DNA from: Clostridiales bacterium
GTDB lineage: Bacteria; Bacillota; Clostridia; Christensenellales; Pumilibacteraceae
Length of the DNA: 55,611 bases
Assembly: GCA_022508445.1 (NCBI GenBank)
Contig: JAFLVG010000004.1
Coordinates: forward strand, 1-55,611
Direction of reading: 5' to 3'
Below, in pieces: positions 24,962 to 34,040 of the stretch; the first letter of the stretch is position 1; each line of letters begins with the position of its first letter. The notes beneath the pieces are model-generated. The model searched no databases. It worked only from the letters and a program-made list of their open reading frames with translations, and was not told the DNA's origin. The position numbers and the translations under genes were made by a program.

Positions 24962-25711
24962 ATGATTACTACAAAGCGTCAAATACGCAATGAGTCCGAC
25001 CGCTTCGGCGGATACGTTACGGAGAACAACCGTTCTCCGCTTATTTCCAAATTCGACAATATAAGAAATGTCGAGCCTTCCGAAACGTCGAGCAACAGCG
25101 TCGGGAGCGGCAAGACTGTGGCGGAAGTCGATATGAATATCAAAAATACCGAAATCAAGCAGCCGTTATATACAACTATCGCCGCGCCCCAAAACGCGGT
25201 AACAAAGAGTGTAGAACTCCCTAAGCGCCCCGTTAAGGAAGAGAAGCCGAAAGAGCGTGAAGATATCCTTCCCACGGTCAAAACGCGCAAGTACGCCACC
25301 GAAAATGTAGCGGCGAGCGAGGAAAAGGCGGCGGCGCCCGTTAGAAGAGAACGCCGTGCGCTCGACGCGCGCACAAAGGTTTTGCTGTGCGTGTACATTG
25401 CGGTTGCAATCGTGCTTGCAATAGCGGTTATCGCAACGGGCGTATCCATTTCCAAAGCGAGCGCGCAAGCCGACATGATTTCAAGACAAGTCGTGCAAAA
25501 GCAATCGATAATCCGCGAACAAGAAGCGGCGCTTGCAGGCCTACTCGACGACGACGTGATTCGCGCCAAGGCTATGGAGCAGGGCATGGTACAGGCAGGC
25601 GATCCCGAGTATACCGCGCCTTCGACCGAAACTGTCGAGTATCCCGAGGCCACCGAGCACACCAACGCATTCGATGAATTTTGCGATTGGATGTCAAAAA
25701 TGTTCGGTTAA
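24962..25711 (+). CDS. FtsL-like division protein with long cytoplasmic domain
   Basis: A 249-residue bitopic protein in the ftsL position between rsmH and the PBP gene. Residues 1-135 are a polar, low-complexity cytoplasmic segment rich in Lys, Glu and Pro; one membrane helix spans about 139-163. A short coiled coil (about 168-196) and a flexible acidic tail lie outside. FtsL proteins are usually near 100-120 residues, so the N-terminal extension is unusual. FtsL/DivIC-type proteins activate FtsW and the PBP at the septum; the assignment rests on position and topology, since the family has little sequence conservation. AAGGAAGG lies upstream of the ATG and a terminator follows. Confidence 0.72.
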   Translation: MITTKRQIRNESDRFGGYVTENNRSPLISKFDNIRNVEPSETSSNSVGSGKTVAEVDMNIKNTEIKQPLYTTIAAPQNAVTKSVELPKRPVKEEKPKEREDILPTVKTRKYATENVAASEEKAAAPVRRERRALDARTKVLLCVYIAVAIVLAIAVIATGVSISKASAQADMISRQVVQKQSIIREQEAALAGLLDDDVIRAKAMEQGMVQAGDPEYTAPSTETVEYPEATEHTNAFDEFCDWMSKMFG

Positions 25712-25737
25712 ATGTTTGGTTATTAAAATAATAAAAC

Positions 25738-25765
25738 ACCGCTGGCATACGACAGCGGTTTTTAT
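25738..25765 (+). terminator. Rho-independent terminator after the ftsL-like gene
   Basis: ACCGCTG (25738-25744) and CAGCGGT (25753-25759) form a 7-bp stem with an 8-base loop, followed by TTTTTATTTT. It splits the cluster into a mraZ-rsmH-ftsL unit and a PBP-led unit. Confidence 0.85.
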
Positions 25766-25796
25766 TTTGCAGCGATAAAAGTCGATGGTACATCCA

Positions 25797-25826
25797 TTGC
25801 TAAACTTGCGCCCGTTGGCATATACA
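25797..25826 (+). promoter_or_regulatory. Possible promoter of the PBP gene
   Basis: TTGCTA (25797-25802), 18-nt spacer, TATACA (25821-25826). A promoter is expected here because a terminator lies just upstream; the boxes are only moderate matches. Confidence 0.45.
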
Positions 25827-25847
25827 TAACCGATAGAGGTGAAGTAT

Positions 25848-27734
25848 ATGAAAGCGAGTGCGTCGCTTATGCGAAAAAGAATACTGGTAGCGTTCATTGC
25901 GCTTGCGGTTGTTTTTGCCGCGCTGTTCGGACGGCTGTTTTACATTCAAGTAATCGACGGCGCGTGGTTGCGCTCAAAGGCGGCGGAGCAATGGTACCGC
26001 GATCTTCCGCTCAAAGCCGCGCGCGGCAAGATCTTGGACAGAAACGGCGAGGTGCTTGCAGACAGCCGCGACGTGTTCACGCTGTACGCGCGGCCAAACG
26101 CGGTAAAGGATAAGTCGGCGGCGGCGGCGGAGATTTCGGAAGCTCTCGGCATGGAATATCAAACGATATTAGACAAGCTGAATACCAATGTAGGCGAAGT
26201 GACGATAAAGCGCAAGATAGCCGCAAACGACGCCTATACGCTTCGCAAAAAGAACATCGACGGCTTGTACTATACGCTCGATACGACGCGCAATTATCCT
26301 TACGGCGGCTCGATGTCGCAAATACTCGGTTTTACCAATATCGACAACGTGGGGCAGTCGGGGCTGGAAAGCTATTACGACAAGTATTTGACGGGCGTAG
26401 ACGGATTTGCGTACACCTCGACGGATATGGCGGGGCGCGAAATAGATTCGAGCGTCACGCGGTATGTGCCGAGCATACCCGGTTGTAACGTCACACTGTC
26501 CGTGGATAGCAACATTCAGAGCTTTGCGGACAGCGCAGTCACTGCGGCGGCGACCGAATTTTCGGCAAAATCGGCGTCGATGATAGTAATGGACGTCAAC
26601 ACTGGCGGAATACTCGCAATGGCAAAAAGCCCGTCGTTCGACCTAAACAATCCGCCGCGCAACGACCTCGATCTCTTGAACGAGCTGTCGCGGAACACCA
26701 TGATAGTCGATATGTACGAGCCCGGCTCCACGTTTAAGATATTCACTACGGCGGCGGCGCTCGAAGCAGGCGTCGTGACCGACAACGATTCGTTTTTTTG
26801 CGCCGGATCGCGCACGGTGGACGGTCAGCGAATACGCTGTTGGAGATCGATAGGTCACGGCAGTCAGCACCTTGCCGACGGCGTTAAAAACTCGTGCAAC
26901 TGCGTGTTTATGGACTTGGCGCTTCGGCTTGGCACGTCTAGGTTTTATTCCGCGCTCAAATCGTTCGGACTGGGCGAAAAAACGGGCGTCGATTTCACCG
27001 GCGAAAGCAAGGGCATGCTCATGAAAGAGGGCAACGTGAAAACTGTCGACCTTGCGCGTATCGGATTCGGTCAAGCGGTCGCCGTCACGCCACTGCAACT
27101 GATATCGGGCGTTTGCTCGGTAGTAAACGGCGGCACGCTGTATAAGCCATATCTGGTCGCTTCGGTAGATTCGTACGACGGAGTTAACCTCGCGACAAGA
27201 ACTCCGCAGGCAGTGCGAAGAACGGTGAGTGAAAGCACGTCCAAAAAAATGCGCGAGTACCTCGTCGGCGTGGTGGCAAACGGCGGCGGAAGCAAGGCAG
27301 GCGTGAGCGGTTACGCGGTGGGCGGCAAGACGGGCACCGCGCAAAAATACGCAAACGGATCGATTGCGCAAGGCAAGTACATCTCTTCGTTTATCGGCTT
27401 TGCGCCTGCAAACGATCCCAAGTATGCCGTTTTGATGATTGTAGACGAGCCGCAAGGATATGTGTACTACGGCAGTCTTGTCGCCGCACCGTATGCAGGC
27501 AATGTGTTTGCCAAAATATTCGACTATACCGCACTCCCTCCGACGCTCCTTCCCGAAACGGAGTACACAATCATGCCCGACGTGATAGGTAAGCCAACGG
27601 AGCAAGCTGTTTCGGAGCTTGAACAAATGGGGCTTCACGTGGAGCTTGTGGGCGAGGGCGAGACCGTGACTGCGCAAACGCCTATACCCAATACCAAAAT
27701 CGCAGTAAACGACACGGTGCTGTTAAGATGTTAA
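25848..27734 (+). CDS. Class B penicillin-binding protein with PASTA domain (FtsI/SpoVD type)
   Basis: A 628-residue transpeptidase that cross-links septal or spore peptidoglycan. One N-terminal membrane helix (about 12-32) is followed by the dimerisation domain. The transpeptidase domain has the active-site Ser in GSTFK (Ser294), SxN in KNSCN near 350 and KTGT starting at Lys494. A single PASTA domain (about 576-628, MPDVIGKPTEQAV) closes the protein. Position after rsmH and ftsL fits the septal PBP; SpoVD shares this layout. AGAGGTG upstream selects the ATG at 25848, while an in-frame GTG at 25839 is part of that SD. Confidence 0.93.
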   Translation: MKASASLMRKRILVAFIALAVVFAALFGRLFYIQVIDGAWLRSKAAEQWYRDLPLKAARGKILDRNGEVLADSRDVFTLYARPNAVKDKSAAAAEISEALGMEYQTILDKLNTNVGEVTIKRKIAANDAYTLRKKNIDGLYYTLDTTRNYPYGGSMSQILGFTNIDNVGQSGLESYYDKYLTGVDGFAYTSTDMAGREIDSSVTRYVPSIPGCNVTLSVDSNIQSFADSAVTAAATEFSAKSASMIVMDVNTGGILAMAKSPSFDLNNPPRNDLDLLNELSRNTMIVDMYEPGSTFKIFTTAAALEAGVVTDNDSFFCAGSRTVDGQRIRCWRSIGHGSQHLADGVKNSCNCVFMDLALRLGTSRFYSALKSFGLGEKTGVDFTGESKGMLMKEGNVKTVDLARIGFGQAVAVTPLQLISGVCSVVNGGTLYKPYLVASVDSYDGVNLATRTPQAVRRTVSESTSKKMREYLVGVVANGGGSKAGVSGYAVGGKTGTAQKYANGSIAQGKYISSFIGFAPANDPKYAVLMIVDEPQGYVYYGSLVAAPYAGNVFAKIFDYTALPPTLLPETEYTIMPDVIGKPTEQAVSELEQMGLHVELVGEGETVTAQTPIPNTKIAVNDTVLLRC

Positions 27735-27889
27735 TAGTTAATAATTATTAAGTATAAGTTGTGAAGTGGATATTATCGATACAAGTGAAACAAGCTATGC
27801 TTGTCGAATAATGCTAATGTTTGCAAAACTGTGCCGTGCCGATATTTGAAGGCTACAATAGACATATACTAACGTCAAGGAGAACTATT

Positions 27890-29317
27890 ATGCGTTTATC
27901 GGAATTGGGATTCAGTGACGACGAGACCGAGATAACGGGGCTTGCGATAGACAGCTCGAAGGTGCGGCACGGCGACCTGTTCTTTTGTCTTGTCGGGCGC
28001 GAGAACGACGGTCATACTTTTGCGGCGGACGCCGTTTCTCGCGGTGCGGCGGCGATAGTGGTGGAGCGGCGGCTTGCGCTAGACGTAAAACAGATCGAGG
28101 TCGAGGATACTCGGCACGCACTTGCGCTTGCGGCGTCGGCGTTTTACGGTCACCCATCCAAGCGCCTCAAAATGATAGGTGTGACGGGTACGAACGGCAA
28201 AACGACCACAACGTATATAGTAAAGAGCATAATCGAGGCGGCAGGGCACAGTTGCGGTCTCATCGGCACAAACGCGATAGAGTATGATGGCAACAAACTT
28301 GACGCATGGCTTACGACTCCCGACCCGATCGAACTGCACGCGACGCTCAAAGACATGGCGGACGCCGGTGTCGAGTACGTGGTCATGGAGGTTTCCGCGC
28401 ACGCGCTCGCACTCAAAAAAGTGAACGGAATCATGTACGAAACGGCGGCGTTTACGAATTTTTCGCGCGACCATCTGGACTTTTTCGGCGATATGCAGTC
28501 GTATGCGGAATCGAAAAAGAGCTTTTTCACCACCGAACACGCACGCTCGGCGGTGATTAACGTAGACGATACGCTCGGCGATGAAATCGCACACGAAACA
28601 AAGCTGTCCACAGTGACATACGGCGTAGAAAACCCGTCCGACGTTTTCGGAATCGACCTCGAAATGAGCGCATACGGTCTGGAATACGTGATAAACATGT
28701 CCGACAGTGTGGGAAAAATAAAATTCAATCTCACGGGCAGATTCAATATGTACAACACGTTGTGCGCCGCGGCGATAGCGCAGTCGCTCGGATTTTCTCT
28801 TCCTTCGGTTATAAGCGGAGTTCGAAACATCAAAAAGATAGACGGGCGGTTCAACATAATAAACACCGTCAAATGCAGTGTTATAATCGACTTTGCGCAT
28901 ACCGACGACGGAATAGCGAACATACTCCGCGCGATCAAAGAGTTTGCGCCGGCACGTATAATTACGGTGTTCGGCTGCGGCGGCAACCGCGACAAGACCA
29001 AGCGCGCGGTCATGGGTAAGATAGTTTCACAAATGAGTGACTATTGCTTTGTCACGAGCGACAATCCGAGATTCGAGCCGCCGCAGGAAATCATAGGCGA
29101 GATAGTGTCGGGCATAAAGGAAATAGGCGGAAAAAATTACACGGCAATTGTGGATAGAAAAGAGGCGATAAAGGCGGCGCTCGAAATGGCGGAAAAGGAC
29201 GACATAGTGCTTATTGCAGGTAAGGGTGCGGAACGGTACAACGACGTTATGGGCGTCAAACAGCCGTACAACGACGAGCAGTATGTGCTTGAAATTGCGA
29301 GGGAATTCGGATTTTGA
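27890..29317 (+). CDS. murE: UDP-MurNAc-tripeptide synthetase MurE (meso-DAP type)
   Basis: A 475-residue cytoplasmic ligase adding the third residue to UDP-MurNAc-L-Ala-D-Glu. The ATP loop is VTGTNGKTTTTY near residues 100-111. The third-residue specificity motif reads DNPR (SDNPRFEPP near 390), which in characterised enzymes marks meso-diaminopimelate rather than lysine. The ATG at 27890 has AAGGAG at 27877-27882; the frame opens earlier but without an SD. The stop overlaps the TTG start of mraY, with no murF between them. In the 155 bases upstream, ACAAGC-TAT-GCTTGT forms a small hairpin of unknown role. Confidence 0.94.
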   Translation: MRLSELGFSDDETEITGLAIDSSKVRHGDLFFCLVGRENDGHTFAADAVSRGAAAIVVERRLALDVKQIEVEDTRHALALAASAFYGHPSKRLKMIGVTGTNGKTTTTYIVKSIIEAAGHSCGLIGTNAIEYDGNKLDAWLTTPDPIELHATLKDMADAGVEYVVMEVSAHALALKKVNGIMYETAAFTNFSRDHLDFFGDMQSYAESKKSFFTTEHARSAVINVDDTLGDEIAHETKLSTVTYGVENPSDVFGIDLEMSAYGLEYVINMSDSVGKIKFNLTGRFNMYNTLCAAAIAQSLGFSLPSVISGVRNIKKIDGRFNIINTVKCSVIIDFAHTDDGIANILRAIKEFAPARIITVFGCGGNRDKTKRAVMGKIVSQMSDYCFVTSDNPRFEPPQEIIGEIVSGIKEIGGKNYTAIVDRKEAIKAALEMAEKDDIVLIAGKGAERYNDVMGVKQPYNDEQYVLEIAREFGF

Positions 29318-30303
29318 TAAGCGTTATTTGCGGATTCTTGGCGGCGTTTGCAGTGGGCATGCTCATCTTGCCGCTCAATATTCGGCTCGTAAAGCGACTC
29401 AAAGCCGGACAACCCATACTGTCGTATGTGGACAACCATAAGGCGAAGCAAGGCACCCCGACAATGGGCGGGGCAAGCATAGTGATAGCTATATTTGCGT
29501 CGCTGTTTTTTATTCGTCACGGCGATAAGACCGCATACGTAATAATCATCGTGACCGTGGGATACGCGCTCGTCGGGTTTATCGACGATTTCATAAAGGT
29601 CAGATACAAGAACAACAAAGGGCTTTCGCCCGTCCAAAAAATAATATTCCAGCTTCTTCTCGCGGCGATAGTGTCGGTGTATGCGTACTACACGGAAACA
29701 GTCGGGTCTTCGGTCTATGCGCCGTTCGCGCCCAAACAAATAGAGCTCGGTCGATTTGCGCCCGTTTACTATATCTTTATATTTTTGGCGTTTACCAACT
29801 CTGTAAATTTGACCGACGGGCTTGACGGACTTGCCGCGTCGGTGACGGCAACCAACGCGCTTTTTTGCTCGGTCATGCTGGGCATAGCGTTTTTTGCCGG
29901 CGTGCTTGTCGGCGACGGCGCGTACAACATGATAGTGCTTTGCGCCGCGCTCTGCGGAAGTCTTTGTGCGTTTTTGTGCTACAATACGCACCCTGCGAAA
30001 ATTTTTATGGGCGACACCGGATCGCTCGCGCTCGGCGGATTTTTGGCGTGCGTTGCGGTGCTTGGGAAGATGTCGCTTTCCATGCTGCTCGTCGGCATTA
30101 TGTACATCGTGACAAGCGTATCTGTGATAATTCAAGTAGCGTATTTCAAGCTGACGGGCGGAAAACGCGTATTTTTGATGGCGCCTTTACATCATCACTT
30201 CGAGCGCAAGGGAGTGTTCGAGGGTAAAATTGCCGTTGTGTATACGCTTGTGACGTTTGTCTGCGGCGCAGTGACAGTTGCGCTTATGCTAACGCTATAT
30301 TAA
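29314..30303 (+). CDS. mraY: Phospho-N-acetylmuramoyl-pentapeptide-transferase MraY
   Basis: A 329-residue integral membrane enzyme with about ten helices that transfers phospho-MurNAc-pentapeptide to undecaprenyl phosphate, giving lipid I. Motifs visible are GTPTMGGASI near 48, GFIDDFIKV near 88, NLTDGLDGLA near 168, MGDTGSLALGG near 231 and APLHHHFERKG near 289. The start is TTG at 29314, overlapping the murE stop (TTGA), with GAGGGA upstream as a weak SD. This close coupling leaves no room for the murF that usually lies between the two. Confidence 0.95.
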   Translation: MISVICGFLAAFAVGMLILPLNIRLVKRLKAGQPILSYVDNHKAKQGTPTMGGASIVIAIFASLFFIRHGDKTAYVIIIVTVGYALVGFIDDFIKVRYKNNKGLSPVQKIIFQLLLAAIVSVYAYYTETVGSSVYAPFAPKQIELGRFAPVYYIFIFLAFTNSVNLTDGLDGLAASVTATNALFCSVMLGIAFFAGVLVGDGAYNMIVLCAALCGSLCAFLCYNTHPAKIFMGDTGSLALGGFLACVAVLGKMSLSMLLVGIMYIVTSVSVIIQVAYFKLTGGKRVFLMAPLHHHFERKGVFEGKIAVVYTLVTFVCGAVTVALMLTLY

Positions 30304-30385
30304 AAAGAATCATATTCCGTAATTGTGAAGTTAAATATAGGCATCAAATGGGCATGGAATAACATGCTCCGTCATACAATACGGT

Positions 30386-31657
30386 ATGGGCGTTTTCGAC
30401 GGAAAAAGATATTTTGTTTACGGCAACGGCGTTTCGGGCAAATCGGCATGTCGCGCAATCAAAAAGAACGGCGGCAAGGCAAAGCTGTTTGCCGACGACC
30501 GCGGTAGGTTTATCGCACCGCGAGAGAATCACTACGACGGAGCAATTATAAGCCCCGGCATCAAACCCACTCACGCGGTGTACGAGTACTGCAAAGAGCG
30601 AGCAATCCCCACACTCGGCGAGGTCGAGATTGGGTTTGAGATAGCAGGTGAGCGTCGTATCATCGGCGTGACCGGCACTAACGGTAAGACCACCGTAACA
30701 AGGCTCATAGCCGACATGGTTGGCGGCGTGGCGTGCGGAAATATCGGTTATCCGATATCGACGGCGGCTATGAAAACCGACAAAACCCTCGTATGCGAGC
30801 TTTCGAGCTTTCAGCTTAACAAAGCAAATATTTCGCCCGATGTGGCGGTCATAACAAATATCGCGCCAGATCATCTGGATTGGCACGGCTCATTCGAGAA
30901 TTATTGCGCGAGCAAATGCAATATCGCCGCGAACATGGACGGCGGATATCTTGTCTTGGGCGAGGATGTGCCGGTAGGCGCTATATCTTCGCTGTCTACG
31001 CGCGCGGAAATAGTGCGGTGCAGTTCTAGCTCTATGTGCGACGGGGCGTATATCGCAGGCGATTATTTTTGTTTTATGGGAAAACGCGTGTGTCCGACAG
31101 ACTATTTAAGGCTTCCGGGCGTTCATAACGTCAAAAACGCGTTGTGCGCGATAGCCGCCGCTATGTGCGCCGGCGCGGACAACTCCGCCGTGCTTTCCGC
31201 GCTTTCGACGATTGCGCCGTCGCCGCACCGAATAGAGTACGTCGGACGCACGTGCGGAAAAGTGTGGATAGACGACTCAAAAGGCACAAACGTTTCGGCG
31301 TGCCTTGCCGCTGTCGCGCAAACGGTAGGGACGGTGTGCCTTATAGCCGGTGGGCGCGGCAAAGCGACTGACTTTTCGGAGCTTTTCGAAAATATAGATA
31401 AGCGCGTGATAGAAGTAGTGGCGATGGGCGAAACGTCGCAAGCCATTCGCGACAGTGCGGCGAGTATCACGCCCGAGCTTAAAATCACCGTAGTGAACGG
31501 ACTTGCCGACGCCGTTCGCGCGGCTGCTTTGTCGAGCGCGGAAACGGTACTGTTGTCACCGGCTTGTGCGTCCTTCGACGAGTTCAAAAGCTATGCCGAG
31601 CGCGGCGAAAAATTCCAAGAGGAAGTAAAATCGCTCTGTAAGCGTGACTGCAAATGA
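30386..31657 (+). CDS. murD: UDP-MurNAc-L-alanine:D-glutamate ligase MurD
   Basis: A 423-residue cytoplasmic ligase adding D-glutamate to UDP-MurNAc-L-Ala. The N-terminal UDP-binding Rossmann fold has YGNGVSGKSA near 12-21. The central ATP-binding loop GVTGTNGKTTVTR is near 92-104 and the C-terminal domain carries WIDDSKGTN near 290 and LSPACASFDEF near 392, both typical of MurD. It is 82 bases after mraY with no clear SD, and its stop overlaps the ftsW start (ATGA). Confidence 0.94.
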   Translation: MGVFDGKRYFVYGNGVSGKSACRAIKKNGGKAKLFADDRGRFIAPRENHYDGAIISPGIKPTHAVYEYCKERAIPTLGEVEIGFEIAGERRIIGVTGTNGKTTVTRLIADMVGGVACGNIGYPISTAAMKTDKTLVCELSSFQLNKANISPDVAVITNIAPDHLDWHGSFENYCASKCNIAANMDGGYLVLGEDVPVGAISSLSTRAEIVRCSSSSMCDGAYIAGDYFCFMGKRVCPTDYLRLPGVHNVKNALCAIAAAMCAGADNSAVLSALSTIAPSPHRIEYVGRTCGKVWIDDSKGTNVSACLAAVAQTVGTVCLIAGGRGKATDFSELFENIDKRVIEVVAMGETSQAIRDSAASITPELKITVVNGLADAVRAAALSSAETVLLSPACASFDEFKSYAERGEKFQEEVKSLCKRDCK

Positions 31658-32886
31658 AAAAGTCGTTCGCACCCGAATTATTTTCGGGCAAGGTAAAAAA
31701 TACGGTCGGCAAATCTGACGTTCCGCTCATCATAGTCACGGCGGCGCTAATACTTTTCGGAGTTTTAATGGTGCATTCTGCCGGATCGTATACGGCGGCA
31801 CGCATATACGGCACGCAGTATTACTACGTGTACAAGCAGCTCATGGGCGCAGGGCTTGGAGCGGCGGCGATGTTCTTGTTTTCGCGCATAGATTACCGAG
31901 TACTTCACAAACTGCGGTATGTTATACTCGCAGTGTCGATAATCATGCTTGCAATAGTCTTTATCCCGGGCGTCGGCATAACAAATTACGGCGCTCGGCG
32001 GTGGATAAACCTGCCGTTTTTTACCATTCAAGCGAGCGAAATATCCAAATTCGGGTTTATAGTATTTGCCGCGTCGTACATAGGCTCGCGTGAGCACAAG
32101 ATACAGACCTTCAAAGGGATTTTGCCCGTCGTACTCGTCGGCGGAGTGATTTGTCTTTTGATAATACTCGAACCGAATATGTCGGTTACTATCTGCATGG
32201 CTACGCTCATGATAGTTATGCTGTTTTTGGGCGGAGCTAAAATAAAGCACTTACTCGCAATAATTTTGCCGCTCGTCGCGGCGGCTGTCGTTCTTATACT
32301 TGTCGAGCCGTACAGGTTTGCTCGGCTCATGGCGTTCATCGATCCGTGGGAAAGTCCGCTCGAAGAGGGATATCAGCTGATTCAGTCGTATTACGGATTG
32401 GGTGCCGGCGGATTTTTCGGCGTTGGGCTTTTCAATTCGCGTCAAAAGTATCTTTTTCTCCCGTTTGCAGAAAGCGATTTCATATTCAGCGTAATAGGCG
32501 AGGAGTTCGGACTGTTGGGCTGTATGACAGTGATGTGCGGATATTTATTTATGATTCGCCGCGCATTGAAGATATCGATGGGCGCGCCCGACAGATTCGG
32601 CTCGCTTTTGTGTTCGGGTATAGCCGCAATCATAGCTATACAAGTTATGGTAAACATCGCGGTGGTGACGGGCAGCATTCCGCCCACGGGCCTTCCGTTG
32701 CCGTTTATAAGCAGCGGAAGCTCGGGACTTATCGTTTTCATGTCGAGTATCGGCGTACTCAACAGTGTGAAGCGCCGCAGTCATAAGAGCAGCGAGCTTC
32801 TTTTCGCGCGCGTTTCGAAAACAGAAAGATCGGTAAAATTGCGTAAACACGACATTAACCGCGAGAAAAAGACGGTAAAAGTATAA
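31654..32886 (+). CDS. ftsW: SEDS glycosyltransferase FtsW
   Basis: A 410-residue polytopic membrane protein (about ten helices) that polymerises lipid II at the division septum together with the class B PBP. Family blocks are NYGARRWI near 110, LIILEPNMSV near 168 and GVGLFNSRQKYLFLPFAESDF near 258, which ends in the conserved Asp, and then GEEFGLLG; PTGLPLPFISSGSSG near 348 is also diagnostic. A basic cytoplasmic tail follows. The position after murD in a division cluster supports FtsW over RodA. It is the last recognisable wall gene here; murG, murC, murB, ftsQ, ftsA and ftsZ do not follow. Confidence 0.95.
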   Translation: MKKSFAPELFSGKVKNTVGKSDVPLIIVTAALILFGVLMVHSAGSYTAARIYGTQYYYVYKQLMGAGLGAAAMFLFSRIDYRVLHKLRYVILAVSIIMLAIVFIPGVGITNYGARRWINLPFFTIQASEISKFGFIVFAASYIGSREHKIQTFKGILPVVLVGGVICLLIILEPNMSVTICMATLMIVMLFLGGAKIKHLLAIILPLVAAAVVLILVEPYRFARLMAFIDPWESPLEEGYQLIQSYYGLGAGGFFGVGLFNSRQKYLFLPFAESDFIFSVIGEEFGLLGCMTVMCGYLFMIRRALKISMGAPDRFGSLLCSGIAAIIAIQVMVNIAVVTGSIPPTGLPLPFISSGSSGLIVFMSSIGVLNSVKRRSHKSSELLFARVSKTERSVKLRKHDINREKKTVKV

Positions 32887-32910
32887 AGCCTGCCGAATGT
32901 ATGTAAACTG

Positions 32911-32939
32911 TTGATTTTTGACTGCGAAAGCGGTATAAT
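32911..32939 (+). promoter_or_regulatory. Sigma-A-type promoter of the membrane-protein pair after ftsW
   Basis: TTGATT (32911-32916), 17-nt spacer, TATAAT (32934-32939). Only 6 bases lie between the -10 box and the GTG at 32946, again suggesting a leaderless transcript. Confidence 0.72.
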
Positions 32940-32945
32940 ACAGAT

Positions 32946-34040
32946 GTGAAATATTTTGGGCAGACATTTTCATATCTGAAAAGAAACTTTCTTTTGCCCG
33001 TGATAGCCATGCTCGTGCCGTCGCTTGTAGCATGCTTTTTGTCCACGCCGTATTGGGAAGTGTCGTTTGTGGCGGCGTTCGACTACGCGCCGTATATTTC
33101 GGTTGCGCAGACATTTCGCATAATGTTCGGCGATTCGTGGCAGTATCTGTGGCCGGTCGTGGTGATAGCCACAGTGCAGGTATTCGGCGCTTCACTCGTC
33201 ATGTCCGCAATCGACAGACATTTCAGAACGGGTAGGCTGTCGCTTCGCGATCCGTTGCGGCTTATAAACAATTCGATATTTCCGCTCGCTATCGGCGTTA
33301 TAGTCATGAGCGTTTTTTCCATACTGTGGCGGTTTTTGCTGTTCGGACTTGTAACGCTCGTGCAAGTAGCTACGTCGGCGATGAGCTTGCCGTCGGGAGC
33401 GGCGCTTGCTATTATTTCCGCCGTTGCGGTGGGAATGTTCATACTGCATGTAATGATTATAACGCCCATGCTGTTCTGGGCGCCCATAATGTTCGTATAC
33501 GGTTACGGGTTTCGCGACGCCGCCGCGACGTCGTTTAAAATGCTCGCCGGCAAGCGCGTGTTTATCGAGCTGTTTTTGCCGATGGTGGTGTGCGTGGGTG
33601 TACAGCTTCTTGTCGGATTTTTGCACGCTCACACGGCGGTAGCCGTCATCATCAACTTCTTTGTGTTTCTCGTAACCAACGTGTACGCGATTGTATACAC
33701 AATGATGGTGTTCAATGAAATAAGCGGTCTTGACCGCCGTGACGTAAAGCCGTATCACAATGCGCCGCTGCCTCCGCCCATTCGCAAGACGGAAGCGGAC
33801 GCCGATAGGCAACAAAAATCGCCGCAAAAGCATCAGCAGACGCGCAAATCCTCACAAAAGCACGAAAAGAACAGTATAGCCGCGACAGATGAGGCTTTGA
33901 AAGTCAACCAAACTGATTCCGATGTCGCAACCACCGATACGGCAGTTAACGCCAAGACACAAGAAAAAACCGAAAAGACCGCGGCAACAAAGCAACGCAC
34001 TCGAAAATCATCGGACAAAGGGGAAGAGAATGGCGTTTAA
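32946..34040 (+). CDS. Polytopic membrane protein of unknown function with charged C-terminal tail
   Basis: A 364-residue protein with about six membrane helices in the first 265 residues, followed by a cytoplasmic tail of about 100 residues very rich in Lys, Gln, Thr and Ser. I do not recognise a family. The start is GTG at 32946 without an SD, only 6 bases from a consensus -10 box. The frame overlaps the next gene, which has a similar membrane architecture, by 11 bases, so they are made together and may form a complex. Their place directly after ftsW suggests a role at the envelope or septum, but nothing in the sequence proves it. Confidence 0.65.
   Translation: MKYFGQTFSYLKRNFLLPVIAMLVPSLVACFLSTPYWEVSFVAAFDYAPYISVAQTFRIMFGDSWQYLWPVVVIATVQVFGASLVMSAIDRHFRTGRLSLRDPLRLINNSIFPLAIGVIVMSVFSILWRFLLFGLVTLVQVATSAMSLPSGAALAIISAVAVGMFILHVMIITPMLFWAPIMFVYGYGFRDAAATSFKMLAGKRVFIELFLPMVVCVGVQLLVGFLHAHTAVAVIINFFVFLVTNVYAIVYTMMVFNEISGLDRRDVKPYHNAPLPPPIRKTEADADRQQKSPQKHQQTRKSSQKHEKNSIAATDEALKVNQTDSDVATTDTAVNAKTQEKTEKTAATKQRTRKSSDKGEENGV

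Noticed and set aside
26643-27677. A 344-codon minus-strand frame opposite the PBP gene
   Set aside because: It is antisense to conserved transpeptidase motifs and has no ribosome site; it is a shadow frame.
29137-30135. A 332-codon minus-strand frame opposite mraY
   Set aside because: The predicted product is almost all charged and His-rich without a fold, and the plus strand encodes an unmistakable MraY.
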